Positions 1 through 12,270 of a stretch of 64,000 bases of DNA are shown one piece after another; the stretch's first letter is position 1; each line of letters opens with the position of its first letter. The notes under the pieces were generated by a model. It worked only from the letters and a program-made list of their open reading frames with translations. It was not told where the DNA came from and ran no database searches. Where the stretch lies: NCBI RefSeq assembly GCF_000002985.6, contig NC_003282.8, positions 10,602,001 through 10,666,000 on the forward strand, given 5' to 3'. A program made the position numbers and the translations under genes. Origin of the DNA: Caenorhabditis elegans. Lineage: Eukaryota; Nematoda; Chromadorea; Rhabditida; Rhabditidae.

Positions 1-3000
1 AGTGAAATAGCAGATTAGAAGTTTGCTGTTTTATGTTAAACAAGCAACATTTTTGCCAGTATAAAAAAGAAAGATCGAATCGAAACATATAACTTCTGTA
101 AACTTCAGTATAAAACTTACCGAATAAATCCATTTTTGGAATGAAACATTTTTATTCACTTTTTTGAACAATCATTATTACTACTTTATTCCTACTTTTA
201 CTGTTATTATTACTGTGTTTTGTGCATGTTTGTTCAGCCAATTTAGTAGATATGTTATACAATTTTGATTTTAAAATATTCAAAAAAAAGCTTTTATAAA
301 TGGCTTTATTTGAAGTTTTGCACAATTGCACATTATTGATACTTATAGTTTTGTAAAACGTAGATTTCATTCCTTGTGTTATTTGCCCGGTTTTCTGTTT
401 GTTCGACGTCCTGCAAGAGTATTTCAATGCTTTACGTGTGTGAATCATGTTTTCAATAAAACATATGTTATATTCTAGTTCACGCTCAATACTATTGTAA
501 AGCTTTGAGAAATTGGATTTTAAAAATTTAGCTTGAAACTGTTATTGCTACTTTAAATAAATAATGTCATTCATGCCATTGCTACTTTCAGTCAACAAAC
601 TATAATAAAAAATGTTTGACCGATTTTGCCTCTTCAATCTGGCTATTGAGGATTTCCAAACACATTTTGTATATATATATATATGATTTTCGTATTTTCA
701 AGAAAACCTAAAATTCGAAGTGGATCTGTTTGAATGAAATACTTCCAACACAATTCATTTCCGCCCTCATGTTTCCAAATAAAAAGTCATTTATTACTAG
801 ACTGAGTTTGAAACAGATCCATGTATATTGATCAACTATCGGAGTTGCCTACGCCCCAAAAGCGCATGTCTTGCAAAAGAAAGCTGCTCAAATAATCCCA
901 GTGTCTCATATTCGTTATCTTGCACAACCTTTGATTTCATTCATTTGATCTTCTTGTACCGATTGCAACTATTGTACATGAAAAGCCAATTTCGCACGCT
1001 GCTTCATACAAATTCTTCCAGCTTTAACAAAACTTCATTGATACGGTAAGATGTTCAAGTTCTCACGAAAACCAAAGATTCTAAATGTCTTATTTCATAT
1101 GAAAACTAGATGGGAGCATACAAAATTATATGAATGCTTTTTTGATACTATAGTCTTTTCTAGGAAAACTATTCATTGCGGGTATCCATGACAATAGCTT
1201 TTAAATGCTCTTAGAAACCGGAAATATATTGTATCTAAGTTCAAAAAATTTCGTTTTAAATTTAGTTTCTTTGGGTTTGTCAGTGCTCATAGTTAGTTTT
1301 TTTAAATTATTATTTTCCATACCATTTTAAACTAAGACCGTATCCTCCTAAGATGCTTTCAACAAGAAACTGAAACCAAAAATATTAAAGAGAAAGCTAA
1401 AAATGAAACATTAATCGAAAGTGCCTGGTGATTTCCCTAAATACATTTTCAGTGTTTGAAATTTGAGCACCGTCACCTTACTTTTCTGTTTGTTTTTTCC
1501 GACTGCTCTATTACACGTTCAAAAAGAAAACTGTCAAAAACAAAGTGCCAAAACTTACTAGAGCTGCCCATTTACTCTGTTAATATTTTTTCACATTTTC
1601 ATGAAGAATTCACTATTTTGAATCGCTTAGATTAAAAAAATATTTACTCCTTTTTTTGTTTTGGAAATTGAATTCACAGCTTTCCTATATGCTTACAGGA
1701 TTGAAAAAAAAAACTTTTTGGGAGGATAAAACCCATTTGTATCATATTTTTGTGTGCCTCGTCTTTCAAATTCTTTGCAATTTCGAAACATAATGCACTC
1801 ATAAAATTATATGAACAACGACTTGTACATACATACTTGTTTGTCTTTCACCACGCTCCTCTAATCAACCTGTGGTTTTGTGATAATGATAAAGTAAAAG
1901 TCGTTTAAAAATACATCAAAACTTGGCCAAATAACTGAAAATCTTGGTATTCTGAAAATCGGTACTTCCTTTTGTGGTACCAAAATGAACGAAAAGAAAG
2001 GCATCGCGCTCCTTGATTCGAAAAAAAACCACTACACAATTGTTTTATGATTATCTTTTTCAGTCCTATGGTACTACTTGTTTAACTTCTCATTGAAAAA
2101 CTTGAGAAATCAACTTTTTTCCCGCTTATTGCTTCTACTTCTCTATTTCCTTTTGAAAAATCGTATTTTGGTACTCTTTTACAAATATCGAAACTAATTG
2201 TAAGTCGTATTCTGCATCAGGCAATGGAAATGAAAAAAAAACTCCTCTAAAAAATCATGAACACGATTTCTGATAATTATGCAGTGAGGAAAGAACGAGA
2301 AGAAAAGATATAGACTTTAAATTTAAAAGTTGGGTTAATCATTTTCATTACAAAAAATGTAAAGAAAATATTAGCGCGAAAATGTAGACTTATTTAGTTT
2401 CTAAAGAAAACTTCAAATCCATATTTAAACATTTTAATAAGAAAAGCTTTTACCCTTTGTTTTGGAGGAACAATTTGTTTTATTTAAATTTCTAAAACTA
2501 ACACAAAGAATGATTCACACACAAAAATACAACAAAAATACAAAAATACAATTTTTTTATTGTTCGAAACATCAACCAGTTTTAACGACACATTTCTTTG
2601 CACTGTTCAATCTAGGAATTTCTTAAAATTTCTTGAAACGAAAATGCTCTCTCGTTTAAAAACTGTTTATTATAAATATATTGGCTAACTCAAGTCTTCT
2701 TCATTAAATTTCAGTAAAAAGAATACACTATATATAATTTTTGTGTGACATTAATCGCGTTGTTTCATTGAAAATATATACAGACGATAAGAGAATTTTA
2801 ATTCCAAAATTTGAAGCAAAATTTCTTGAGAAACGTAATGTTTCCGGCAAATTACTTGCATCAAATATCGACAAAACTCTTTTTTTTTTCAACTTTGAAG
2901 ATCTTTTCTTCTTCAATAATACTATGAAATCGAACATTTTTGTTTTGAGTGACAAAGATAATAACAATAAGGAAACTAACTTCAAATGATTAATAACCTT

Positions 3001-3250
3001 TCTTTGAAATTGAAAATTCTTCCCATAAATAATCAATTCGTGGCTTCCACTGTATTCATTTCAATAAACGCGGGGCAGAAAATCCTTGTCATAAGCTCAA
3101 TAGAACAATCAGCCACGTTTTTTTCATAGCCAACTCAAATATTGCCATTGATTATTCAACATTCGTTTTGCTAATTTTCCCGCAAAAAATTCGTATTCTC
3201 TCACTTTTTTGTACTTGTACTGCAACAATTCTCTATTTTTAACAATTTTA
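1..3250. other. gene-poor upstream region
   Basis: No gene model is supported here. The sequence is AT-rich, with poly-T/poly-A tracts, a short (AT)n run near 669-683 and an (A)nTAC-like simple repeat near 2519-2552. A - strand open frame at 152-448 and + strand frames near 821-935 read as plausible peptides over short stretches. They lack a consistent start, splice pattern or recognisable domain. Confidence 0.5.
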
Positions 3251-3275
3251 TTTTTGCAGAAACTCCAAATCCACA

Positions 3276-4834
3276 ATGCGGAAAAGCAGTGCAACTGTAT
3301 TCTTTGCTGCATTATCTATTTCATTGCTCCTTTACATAAGTGTTTCCAATACGCCGACTCCGCGATTTAACTTTTCGGATTCTGCAGTTAGCAAAGTTTG
3401 GAGTAATTATACTGCTTGGCATGACTGCTTGATGCAAAATATTTCAAAGCTTCATGACGATCCTAACGCGGTAAGTGTAAATATAAAACATAAGTTTTTT
3501 CGGTTATTTAACTTTTTTATGGATTTTTTTCTGGAAAAATGAGGCAAAAACCATATTGAAAATTTTGCATCGGAAAATTTTGTTTTTGACATGACTTCGT
3601 AAAAGCGCCCGGATTTATGCACCTTTAAGGAGGAATGTCAGAATAAAGTGAGATTACGATAAGTAAGTTGCAAAATTTCTCTCAGAAAGATCGGTTGCAA
3701 TTTTATAGAACGTTTTTTTTTGAAATCTGTTAGCTTCCTCAGTTCAGTCAGTTTCCTCATAACCTCAGGTTTTTAATTTAAGAAGATTCAATGTTCCTAT
3801 GTTCCCATTTTGTCTCCAAGTTACCGCCGAAAGGCGAGTTTCTCTTAAACTATGTTTACAGCTTTGGGGAAACCTGTGGCGTGGACTCAAAAAATGTGAA
3901 ACTATCGACGAGATGAAAGGATTATTCATTGGTGATTATCCGAATTCTGACGAGACAAAACGACATATTGTTCCAAAAATGGTATCATTCTTGAAAAAGT
4001 ACCGTAATTTCTAATAAAATCATTAAAGGAATTGCCAAGTGTCATAATCACACTGGGAATTGGACATGATACAGGAGCAGAGGAGAAACTAAAGAAAGTG
4101 AGACAATCAAATATTAAGTTAATAGAGTAATTTTTCTTTGTTTAGGGACTGAAACACGGATCCGAATTTTTTGGAGCAGACCCTATGCATGAAATTAATG
4201 AAGACCTGTTCACCAAACTCGGCGGAAAATATTTTCCATTTGCAGTTGGAGCTACCCCTGGTCTTGCAGAAGCTAGTGTTTTAATCAATTGTAAGTAACA
4301 TAAATTGCTCAACCAATGTTAAACATTTGAATATTTCAGCCACCTACACTACTAAAACGGTAGTCAACGTGGACATTATATACTTCTTGAAGAAATTGGT
4401 GAATAGAACTGTGAGTTTTTATAATTGTTGACATTTCAAATTCAATTTTGTTTAGTTTATCGATGACATTTGGATTGACGGAGAAGGTGCGGAATACGGA
4501 TTGTTTGATCATTTCTACAATGGTGGAGCTTTTGATCAAAATGGAATAACTTTCTGTCAATTTAACATCGAGGTATTATAAAGTCTAAAGGTTATAAATT
4601 TTAAGATTAAAATTAAAATTTCAGATTCACCTGCCAGATAACCTACAGAAGAAACTTTTCCACGATTTCATTTTTCAATTGTTGAAAGACAAGCGATATG
4701 CCATTTATAGGTTAGTTGTCCACGCGAAAACTGATAAAGAACTTTCATTTTCCAGGCCAGTACAAGGAAGTCATATGCGCCTATTTATGCTCAACTACGC
4801 CAACGAGGAGTGTGTTTATAAGTACATTCTCTAG
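3276..4834 (+). CDS. FkbM-like methyltransferase domain protein, type II membrane anchored
   Basis: Eight exons (3276-3470, 3862-3981, 4029-4097, 4146-4290, 4340-4410, 4456-4572, 4625-4710, 4756-4834) give 293 residues with every phase consistent. A hydrophobic stretch at residues 7-24 looks like a signal anchor, so the catalytic part would face the secretory lumen. The body resembles the nematode-expanded FkbM/Methyltransf_21 family: LGIGHD around residues 113-118 in the position of the SAM-binding glycine motif, FFGADP shortly after, VNVDIIYF near 186, IDGEGAEYG near 207-215, and a C-terminal HMRLFML block. A TTTTTGCAG acceptor at 3251-3259, just upstream of the ATG, suggests trans-splicing. 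The methyl acceptor is unknown. Family placement rests on remembered motif pattern, and I cannot confirm that the SAM pocket is intact. Confidence 0.88.
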
Positions 4835-5029
4835 AATTTTTGATGTTTGTTATGGGTTCCACGATCTCATCGTGCATTATTGTTTTTTTTTCTTTTCTTG
4901 TATTTTACTTTCTCTGGGTCTCTTTTCTTCGCTCTTTTTCTTGCTCTCGTATCATTTTTATCAATGAACAAAATCGATAATGTTCGTATTTAACTGATAA
5001 AACGGCACATTTACAGATCATTGTCAGAA

Positions 5030-6372
5030 ATGAACAAATTCTCGCTATTTTTTGCTCTCACAGGTTTGATATTTTGAAGATTTAAAAAAAAATATTGTAG
5101 TACATGTAAACTTAACATTGTTTTTCATATTTTATTAAACTTTTAACAAACTAATTGAAATGAGAAAGCGCAAATATACCTTCTGCAAATAACAAACACT
5201 GAGGCTCACGGTAGAACATATATGTATTAGGTAAGGTAAGGATGGGCAGCAAATCGATTTCCAGCTAACATCTAACTAGGATTTATACGTTAATTTATTC
5301 GATCTTCAAATGAGGTCCTTGTCAAAATTGATAGCTTTGTTTTGATAGCATCGATTTTTATGAAACTGCGACAACTTATGTTATCAACCATATTCTTTCA
5401 TTTGATAATAGTCACAAAATTTTTTGATAGCCCGAAGAGCCCTAACTTCGAACCAATTTTTTCCGATCGGTTCTTTTAAGAAAACTCCGCACACAAACCT
5501 CATTTCGAAGGTGAAAAAAGCGAGATTGGAAAATAGCCAACAATAATTGGCTCCGAGTTAGGGCACTTTGGTGATCAAAAAAATTTTGTGACTATTGTTA
5601 AATGAAAGATAATGGTTGATAAGATAAATTCCCACAGTTTCAAGAAAATCGAGATAAGGCGAAAAAATATATGGGTTTTTGAAGACTTAATAAGATCAAG
5701 ATGTCCAATTAATCTTTTACTGTTTCAAAGCGTATTTAATAAAAACACGACTTTTCAAATTTAAAATCATCGATAAACTATAATTTTTTGTGTCAAAAAA
5801 TTTTGTGCCAGTCTATCATGGCAGCCATAAAAAACGTTTCTTTCAGTTGTAAAATTTATACTATTTTCAGCAACATTGATGACAATCACGGAATCGGCTG
5901 TTCCAACTGCTTCGATTTCGGCTCACGTCCTCGACATTTCTGGTGGCTCACCAGCTGGAGGTGTTCAAATTCTCGCCTACATCCAGCAAAACGATGATTG
6001 GACTAAAATCGGATCTGAGTGAGTTTGAAAATTATTTTATGTGGGAAATTAATATCTTGTATTTATAACAACACGTTTTTATTTTCTGACTCTTCCAAAA
6101 GAAAGTTACAAAAGCAATATTTACTGAATTTTCTTAACTTTTCCAGATTCACGCAAGACAATGGGCGTGTTGATTGGGTATCTCCCGATTTCACCCTAAT
6201 CCCTGGAACCTACCGATTGGTCTACATCACGGAACCATACTACAAAGCGAAGAATGTGGAGAGCTTTTATCCATATGTTGAGGTTGTTTTCAACATTCGT
6301 GATGCAACACAACACTACCATGTTCCATTGACTTTGAGTCCATGGGGATACTCTACATACCGTGGATCATAA
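5030..6372 (+). CDS. 5-hydroxyisourate hydrolase (transthyretin-like)
   Basis: Three exons (5030-5063, 5871-6018, 6147-6372) give 135 residues. The enzyme hydrolyses 5-hydroxyisourate in uric acid degradation (to OHCU). The diagnostic C-terminal YRGS is present at residues 132-135, preceded by the HYHVPL and SPWGYST blocks. The probable active-site residues His30, Arg68 and His119 are all there. True transthyretins lack the YRGS end. Exon 1 adds MNKFSLFFALTA, making a good secretion signal. An alternative start at Met15 (5879), directly after the acceptor at 5861-5870, would give a 121-residue cytosolic form. I recall C. elegans R09H10.3 as this family. Intron 1 (807 nt) holds a long inverted repeat. 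A polyadenylation signal follows at 6411. Confidence 0.93.
5352..5651. repeat. imperfect long inverted repeat in HIU hydrolase intron 1
   Basis: The left arm (about 5352-5461) and right arm (about 5543-5651) are imperfect reverse complements over roughly 105 nt, separated by about 80 nt. Matching pieces include GTCACAAAATTTTTTGAT against ATCAAAAAAATTTTGTGAC, and GCCCTAACTTCG against CCGAGTTAGGGC. It resembles a MITE or decayed palindromic element. I found no coding capacity and no clear target-site duplication. Confidence 0.75.
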
Positions 6373-6410
6373 CTTACTAGTTTCTCAATTGTTAATATAT
6401 ATGTTTGTCC

Positions 6411-6416
6411 AATAAA
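6411..6416 (+). terminator. polyadenylation signal AATAAA of HIU hydrolase gene
   Basis: AATAAA lies 39 nt after the stop codon at 6370-6372. The next gene's likely trans-splice acceptor (TTGCAG ending at 6512) is about 100 nt downstream, a spacing typical of nematode operons. Confidence 0.7.
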
Positions 6417-6548
6417 CCATCGCTATATACAAGTTATGTTATAAAGTGAATTGAATCCAACCGAATGCAAGACGTCGTAAACTTTTTTGCCGGTGCGGAA
6501 TTCATCTTGCAGATCCGGTATCCGAGAGGAAAAGTATAAAACTGAAGA

Positions 6549-6602
6549 ATGGCAGCCATGAGTCCGCGTGTACGATGCGTCGTCTATTGCTATTGCTTGT
6601 AA
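6549..6602 (+). promoter_or_regulatory. upstream ORF overlapping the EF-hand gene start
   Basis: ATG at 6549, with GAAGAATGG context, opens a 17-codon frame plus stop at 6602. It contains a second ATG and overlaps the main ATG at 6575 in another frame. If the message starts at the 6512 acceptor, scanning ribosomes meet this frame first, which could lower translation of the EF-hand protein. Confidence 0.45.
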
Positions 6603-7744
6603 TTCCTGTGGCATTATGCCAAATTACACCTGTACCCAAGATGGATATTACCCCGATTCCAATTGATAAAACTGATCCAAATGTTAAAGGTGAGATATTC
6701 AACATTGTTATTGGAAAGTGGCTTTAAATTTCATAAAACCTGCACGAAATGTCTGAAAGTTCTGCTAATTTTCGGACAGTTTCTTTAGTATTTTAAACTC
6801 ATATTGATAAAGTGGCGATATTTAATTTTTCAACTCAAATGTTAACAACAAAAAAAACTTGAGTGCCATGTGGTTTCCTTCAAAAACTGTACTCTAGTTG
6901 GTGGTATCAATTGATCAAAAACCTAAACTAATATAAAAGTAAACACCAATTCCCCTAATTCACCAACACCAATTCCCCTAATTCCGATAAAAATGACTTG
7001 TTCTTTGAATAAGTCACGTTTCAAGTCAATCAGATTTTTGTTTTCTAAACTAACAGTTGATGGGGTGCTGTAACAATTTTGATGATTTATAAAAAAAACA
7101 ACAACTGTTCTAAAAATAAAAATTTGGGGGTTTTTAGAGTTTCAACGCATCGACTCAAACAAAGATGGGCAGCTCACATTCACGGAATTCTTGCTCTCGG
7201 ATCACCCGTTCCTGGAGCATCAGTCAAGAAGATTTCACGGATTTGATACAAATGGTAAACAACGAGTTGTATTTACGGAAATTCTACAAGTTTTCATTAA
7301 AAATTAGTGCCGAAACGGGGAAAAAATATTTCATTATATAATTCAAGAAAAATTGCAAGCTTCTCTCTAACTATTACAGATAAAGCAGCAACTATTTTAA
7401 GATTAATGAAATATTTGTATTTACTCGCAATTGTAGAGTTTACTGATAGTCACAGTTCACGTTAACAAAACAACTTCCAGGCGACGGTACCGTAACAAAA
7501 AAAGAATATGAGGAATATTTCAAACGACTTGAGAAACACAAGCGTCGCAGTGACATGTTCTTCAATAAATTTGTAAGTTCACAGTAAAACTTAATTAATT
7601 TCTCAACAACTAAAATTTCAGAATCGAGACCGCCGTGATCCATTTCAGGCGTCGTTCTTTGATTCATTCCCGAAGAATTCGCCGGGCGAGGAGTCGCGTG
7701 AGCTATCTGGGCCGATCCACAATCCATCAATGGTCCTTCTTTGA
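6575..7744 (+). CDS. small secreted EF-hand calcium-binding protein
   Basis: Four exons (6575-6689, 7138-7254, 7481-7572, 7622-7744) encode 148 residues. Residues 1-15 form a short leucine-rich signal peptide. Two canonical EF-hand loops are visible: D-S-N-K-D-G-Q-L-T-F-T-E at about 44-55 and D-T-N-G-D-G-T-V-T-K-K-E at about 75-86, both with acidic residues at positions 1, 5 and 12. The C-terminal third is charged (KRLEKHKRR) with no further motif. A secreted calcium sensor or buffer is the straightforward inference; the partner is unknown. The start was chosen because it opens the signal peptide in frame. An out-of-frame upstream ATG at 6549 begins an 17-residue frame that overlaps this start. 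The acceptor TTCATCTTGCAG ending at 6512 is probably a trans-splice site. Confidence 0.9.
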
Positions 7745-7974
7745 TTTCTTTGGATTTTAATCAAATCAATTAGTGATTTATAAATACGATCTTTATTGTC
7801 TGTACCATGTTCAAAACAAACAAAAACCGTAATAAAGTCCCTAATATTCTGCTAACTAATCATAGATCATTTCAAAACATTCGCAATGCAAAAATAATTT
7901 TTTTCTTTTTCAACATTTCAATTCAATTCAGCAAATTCAGCAAACGAATCACAAATACCAATGTACTATTCGCA

Positions 7975-8360
7975 TCAGTATTTCTTTTCGGGTCGACCCG
8001 AATCACAAGAGATACTGTGCCTATTGTCTTCATCAACATCTCTCTCTTTTTCTTTTTTATCATTTCTATTTTTCTCAATTTGCAATCCATCCTTTTCCAA
8101 TCGCTTTTCTACGTCATTATCATTCCTGATACAGCAAAGATGATACGAATCTTTGGTTCTAACCTTTTTGTACAATCGAATAAAACAACGATCTCTCAAA
8201 AAGTAACCAGCCAAGCAAAAGATTGTAAGCGCGCCGGAAATCGACTGTAAATCATATGATCCTGGGGTAGATGGTGTCGTTCTGATTTGATTATACCAAC
8301 GATGGAATGAACGGAGAATTTATGACACCCGCTTTTTTCTCGAGTTGAAATTAGTTCCAT
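7975..8360 (-). CDS. small single-pass membrane protein, unknown function
   Basis: Two exons on the - strand (8329-8360 and 7975-8281), joined across a 47-nt intron with consistent phase, encode 112 residues beginning MELISTREKSG. A Thr/Ser/Pro-rich segment is followed by one hydrophobic stretch (SGALTIFCLAGYFL, about residues 28-41). A basic juxtamembrane segment and a long Lys/Glu/Asp-rich tail ending in RPEKKY come next. The topology suggests a short N-terminal ectodomain and a charged cytoplasmic tail. A possible AATAAA for this strand lies at 7792-7797. It converges tail to tail with the EF-hand gene. I do not recognise the family. The weakest point is the short first exon. Confidence 0.6.
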
Positions 8361-11300
8361 TTGAGTGGGTAGCAATTTTTTTACAAAAAATTGTTTTCCG
8401 TGTTAACTTGAATGCTTCTTCTCTCTAGAAATAAATTTATCAATTTTGAATTAGTTATCTTCAAAAATCGATTTTTGGGAACCAAAAAGTATTAAGGAAC
8501 TTATTTATTCTGGTATTTTGATCAGTATGATAATTGATCTTTTGATACTTCCTTCTTGACAAAAGTTGTTTGGGGGACTTTCTTGAATATGGTTTATGTA
8601 TATCGACTGCAATCAAGGAAGTCGGTAGTCTCGGTGCTTTCAACTTTACTGATTCTCTTCCAAGGACAGCAGTTTCGTCATAAAGTTGAAGTTTTTGAAA
8701 ACTCTTTACTTTGAATTTTCATAAACTGTATTTTCAGAATCCCTTGAATCCTGAAACGTTAATTTTCTGAAATACTATTTATTGGGTTTATATTTTCAAA
8801 CAAAGAAGCTCATCGAAACAATACCCCTTTTGTTTATCTATTCAGTTTTTTGTTTCGAATCGAATGAAATTGTTTGAAATTCGCTCCAAATCAAATTAAT
8901 CTTCCTTTCCATCACATTATTCTTGTCATCTATCCACATCCCTTTCTCTTCCCATCCTCACCTGGACATCTTTGCAGCCAGCCACACTTTTTTCTTGACA
9001 AGTCATAATATCTGCATCAAAACTGTCTTTGTTCGCCCAATCTACCAATGACCACTACCCCTTTTCCCAATTTCTCAATACCGTTTTACTCATGGTCAAA
9101 CCAAAATTCTCTTTCATTTACCACCATGAACTGTTGTGTCAACAATAGATTTGATGACCGAACATCTTGTCGAAAAAAAAACAACAATTTCAGCTGACGA
9201 CAAACATTTTCACATTTCTATTCAAGAATACTAAAGGTTGGGTAACTTATTCTTCAATAATAATAAGGGTTTATGAAAAAAATAAAAATAAAAACTGTCC
9301 AAATTGGGGTGCTTTCACCCACATTCGTAAACATTTCGCACCTAAAAATATAATTGCAGGCTTAAAACATCTCAAGTTTTTTTCAAGAGGGTTTGCAATC
9401 CAAACGCGTGGGTGGTGGCAATTGTGTTTTAAACTGAACATGCCATAAAATGCAAATGTCAAGATGGAGAGGTAACCGGCGGAAAAGAAAAGAGGGAATA
9501 AGAACAGAAAGTTAACTAGGACAAGTGTGAAAATAGAAAGATCTAAAACTCCTAAAACAGTAAACTTTTACCTAGCCAAACTTGTATAACTGAATATTGT
9601 ATTTTCTTGCTTCTATTGTATGCAAGACTATTACTGGAGGCTACCTTCAATCAGTAATCATAGTGATCGCAATCTTACCACCTTTATTTCACTGACCTTG
9701 CTTTATCCCATCTACAAGTTTCAATTGGATATGATACGATTTTCTTCATGTTTATCATTTCAACACAGATTCGAAAAATCTTCATTCCATCTGTACCTCT
9801 TATTTCTTTTCCAATACAGTTTTTATTGAAGATTCCATTGAAACTGTAATATTGCGTAAATCTAGAAAATTGTTTATTCTTCTCGTATAATATTTTTGTT
9901 GACGTTATCGTTATGATTTGAAAAATTAGTTTATTTTGAGATAACTCAATGTTTAAATAACTCACGAAAATGTTTCAGATTTTTCTCAAAAAATTTCGTA
10001 AAATAATCAAAAAGTTGCAGAATTCCACTTTTGGAGAAATTTTACGAAAATTGAAAATAGCTAAAAACCATATCGAATTTTCCTGTTCGAAATGCTTATC
10101 TTGTGTACCAATAAAAACTCCACAGTCCAAAAAATAGGTTACTTCAAAAAGGTTTACACTCTGAACTTAACACGGTAAGCTCAGGAGCTTACTGTTATTG
10201 ACATTTTTAGATGTTTGTTTTCAAGATGATGCAATTGGTTTAAAGTTACAAAAACTTCAGCCAATAAGTTTTCATTCAGATCAGTTCCAGTTTTTTTCCA
10301 AGAGAGCAATGAATTACTATCTGCATTGAACGTCTGAAAGTTTTTATCTAATCAACTATGAATAGCTAACAACCAATTAATAAGATCAACAGATCATATC
10401 CAGCCGCTTCTTCTCCCATTCCTTTCTCTCCCTTTCCATTAAAGTTTTTCATTCATATCCATCACACATCGTGCGATCAACTTTTTCTCCAATCTTCTCA
10501 ATTTCTCACATCGAACTTCCGATGATAATAAAGATGAAGACCTAAACATATATACTCAAGGCTAATCATGTTCATAAAATGGTCAGGCTATATGGGGAAG
10601 ACTGTCTGGTAGTACATAATAGCTATAATGTAGTAGATCAACAGATATGTAGCCTGCATCATTTATTTGTAGCAGTTCAGAATATTCAGATGACGTTCTG
10701 ATAAATGACTGATGATGTTCGATAGATCAGTCTTGACTTTCATCATCCGATTCAATCATTGTTTCTTTTTTATCTTTTTCGTATCACTTTTTGGTGGTTT
10801 TGTTTTGTAGTGAACGGAATTTCTACGTAGTTGTTACGTAGTTAGTTTTGATATAAACAACAGTATTAATCGAAGAAAACAAAAAGTTAGGAAAAAATAA
10901 AGCAAAAAAAAACAGAAAAACACCTAGGATTGTCGAAAACTGGAAGTGGGGGAGACGCCTTGACCTAATTTTTTGTTTTGTTGTATTTGCCTGGAAATAG
11001 TCTGGAATGCCAGAAATTGTGTAAAGTGTAAAGTTTAGGAAATTGTCAAGAAAATGACTGTAGGAGATATTTAAAGCGGCTATTTTTTGTGTTTTGACGT
11101 TCATTCGAGTTGAAGATCTATTATTTGGAATATGCTTTCACATTATTTTTTATTTTAGCAAACTGTATAGAAAAACGTCATATTATTTACTGGTGAATAG
11201 TTCAACCAGAAAGTATGTTAAAACAAGTATTTAATGAATATTCAGATTTGTTGTTGAAATAATCAGTTACCAAGATCTGAAATTTGTTTAAGCCTAAAAA

Positions 11301-11943
11301 GTCATATTATAAACTTAAAAGTACTGCATTTTTAGAAAGGATTTTAACTTTATGGGAAAAAAATTTCAGTCAATATTGTCAATATTGATATGATATCGGA
11401 TTATTCCAACTACACTCGTGCTTCCTCTTTAAGCTCTCCTGTTTATTCAAAATTGGCAAAGTGTTTAAGCTGTCATAGCCGATAGTAAGTATTTTTTTCA
11501 AGATAAATGAAATCCCTTCGAAACATGTTCATTTCTTTTTGAGATTTTCTCACAGTTCATGTAAAATCAATTTAACCAAAAACTTTGGATACCGTATGTA
11601 TTTACAGTTTTGAAAGCGTGATTTGTGCCCATCATTGATGTCTACTCTTACTCATCTCCCAATCAATGTATCTTATATCTCTATCATTGACCATGCTAGA
11701 GCCATTTTGGATACAAGATCAAAAAGCTAGGCTTCTTTTCGTTCTGGTTTGTCCATTTCGGACGTTTTCCCCCTTTTCTCTCAATCAGAAACCCATTCGC
11801 GAACGCATTCATTGTACGGTCCATATATATTCAAATACAGCCCCATTTTCCTGCCACTACTTTTTCCATTTCTAGCCTATACTGCCTTATTGGTCAGTTT
11901 CTTCTCCATTTTCTCTGACGAGACCGTCGGTTACGTCATGACG

Positions 11944-11983
11944 CCCTGCCCCCGCCCGCCCGCTTGTCTCATCCCCCGCCCCC
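11944..11983 (-). promoter_or_regulatory. G-quadruplex-forming motif
   Basis: The + strand reads CCC-TG-CCCCC-G-CCC-G-CCC at 11944-11961, then CCCCC-G-CCCCC at 11973-11983. The - strand therefore has six G-tracts with loops of 1-2 nt in the main cluster, a strong G4 consensus. Such tracts are uncommon in this AT-rich genome. The role is unknown. Confidence 0.8.
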
Positions 11984-12270
11984 GGTTTTTCGTATTCGAA
12001 GCAAAGTCAAGGCGGACGTCCGTCTGGTGGAAGAGTATTCGAGGGTCGGGCGCAAAATCCCTTATACTTTTCGTTTTTATCGCAACTGCAACACAGTCCG
12101 TTCGCCGAATTATGGATTTTATCGGAGAGGGGAACCCCTTCAAAGACTTGATCTTTGATTATTCCCAATTTCCTTATATTTCTTCCCTCATTTCTTGACT
12201 TTGAACATCATTTTCAATTTCTTGTAACCGTTTAATGGTCAAAAGACGAACTGAACTTTGAATGGTACTT

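Noticed and set aside
152-448. 98-codon - strand ORF starting with ATG
   Set aside because: Lys/Ser/Asn-rich composition typical of AT-rich noise; no splice structure or motif.
833-935. Protein-like + strand frame GVAYAPKAHVLQKKAAQ...
   Set aside because: No ATG, no splice acceptor before it and an in-frame TGA just upstream; probably chance.
7807-8250. 147-codon + strand ORF
   Set aside because: It is the antisense shadow of the small - strand membrane-protein gene and consists of Phe/Ile runs.
11931-12198. Overlapping ORFs on both strands in the GC-rich patch
   Set aside because: Open frames are expected where GC content is high; no consistent exon model, and proline/arginine runs come from the C-tracts.
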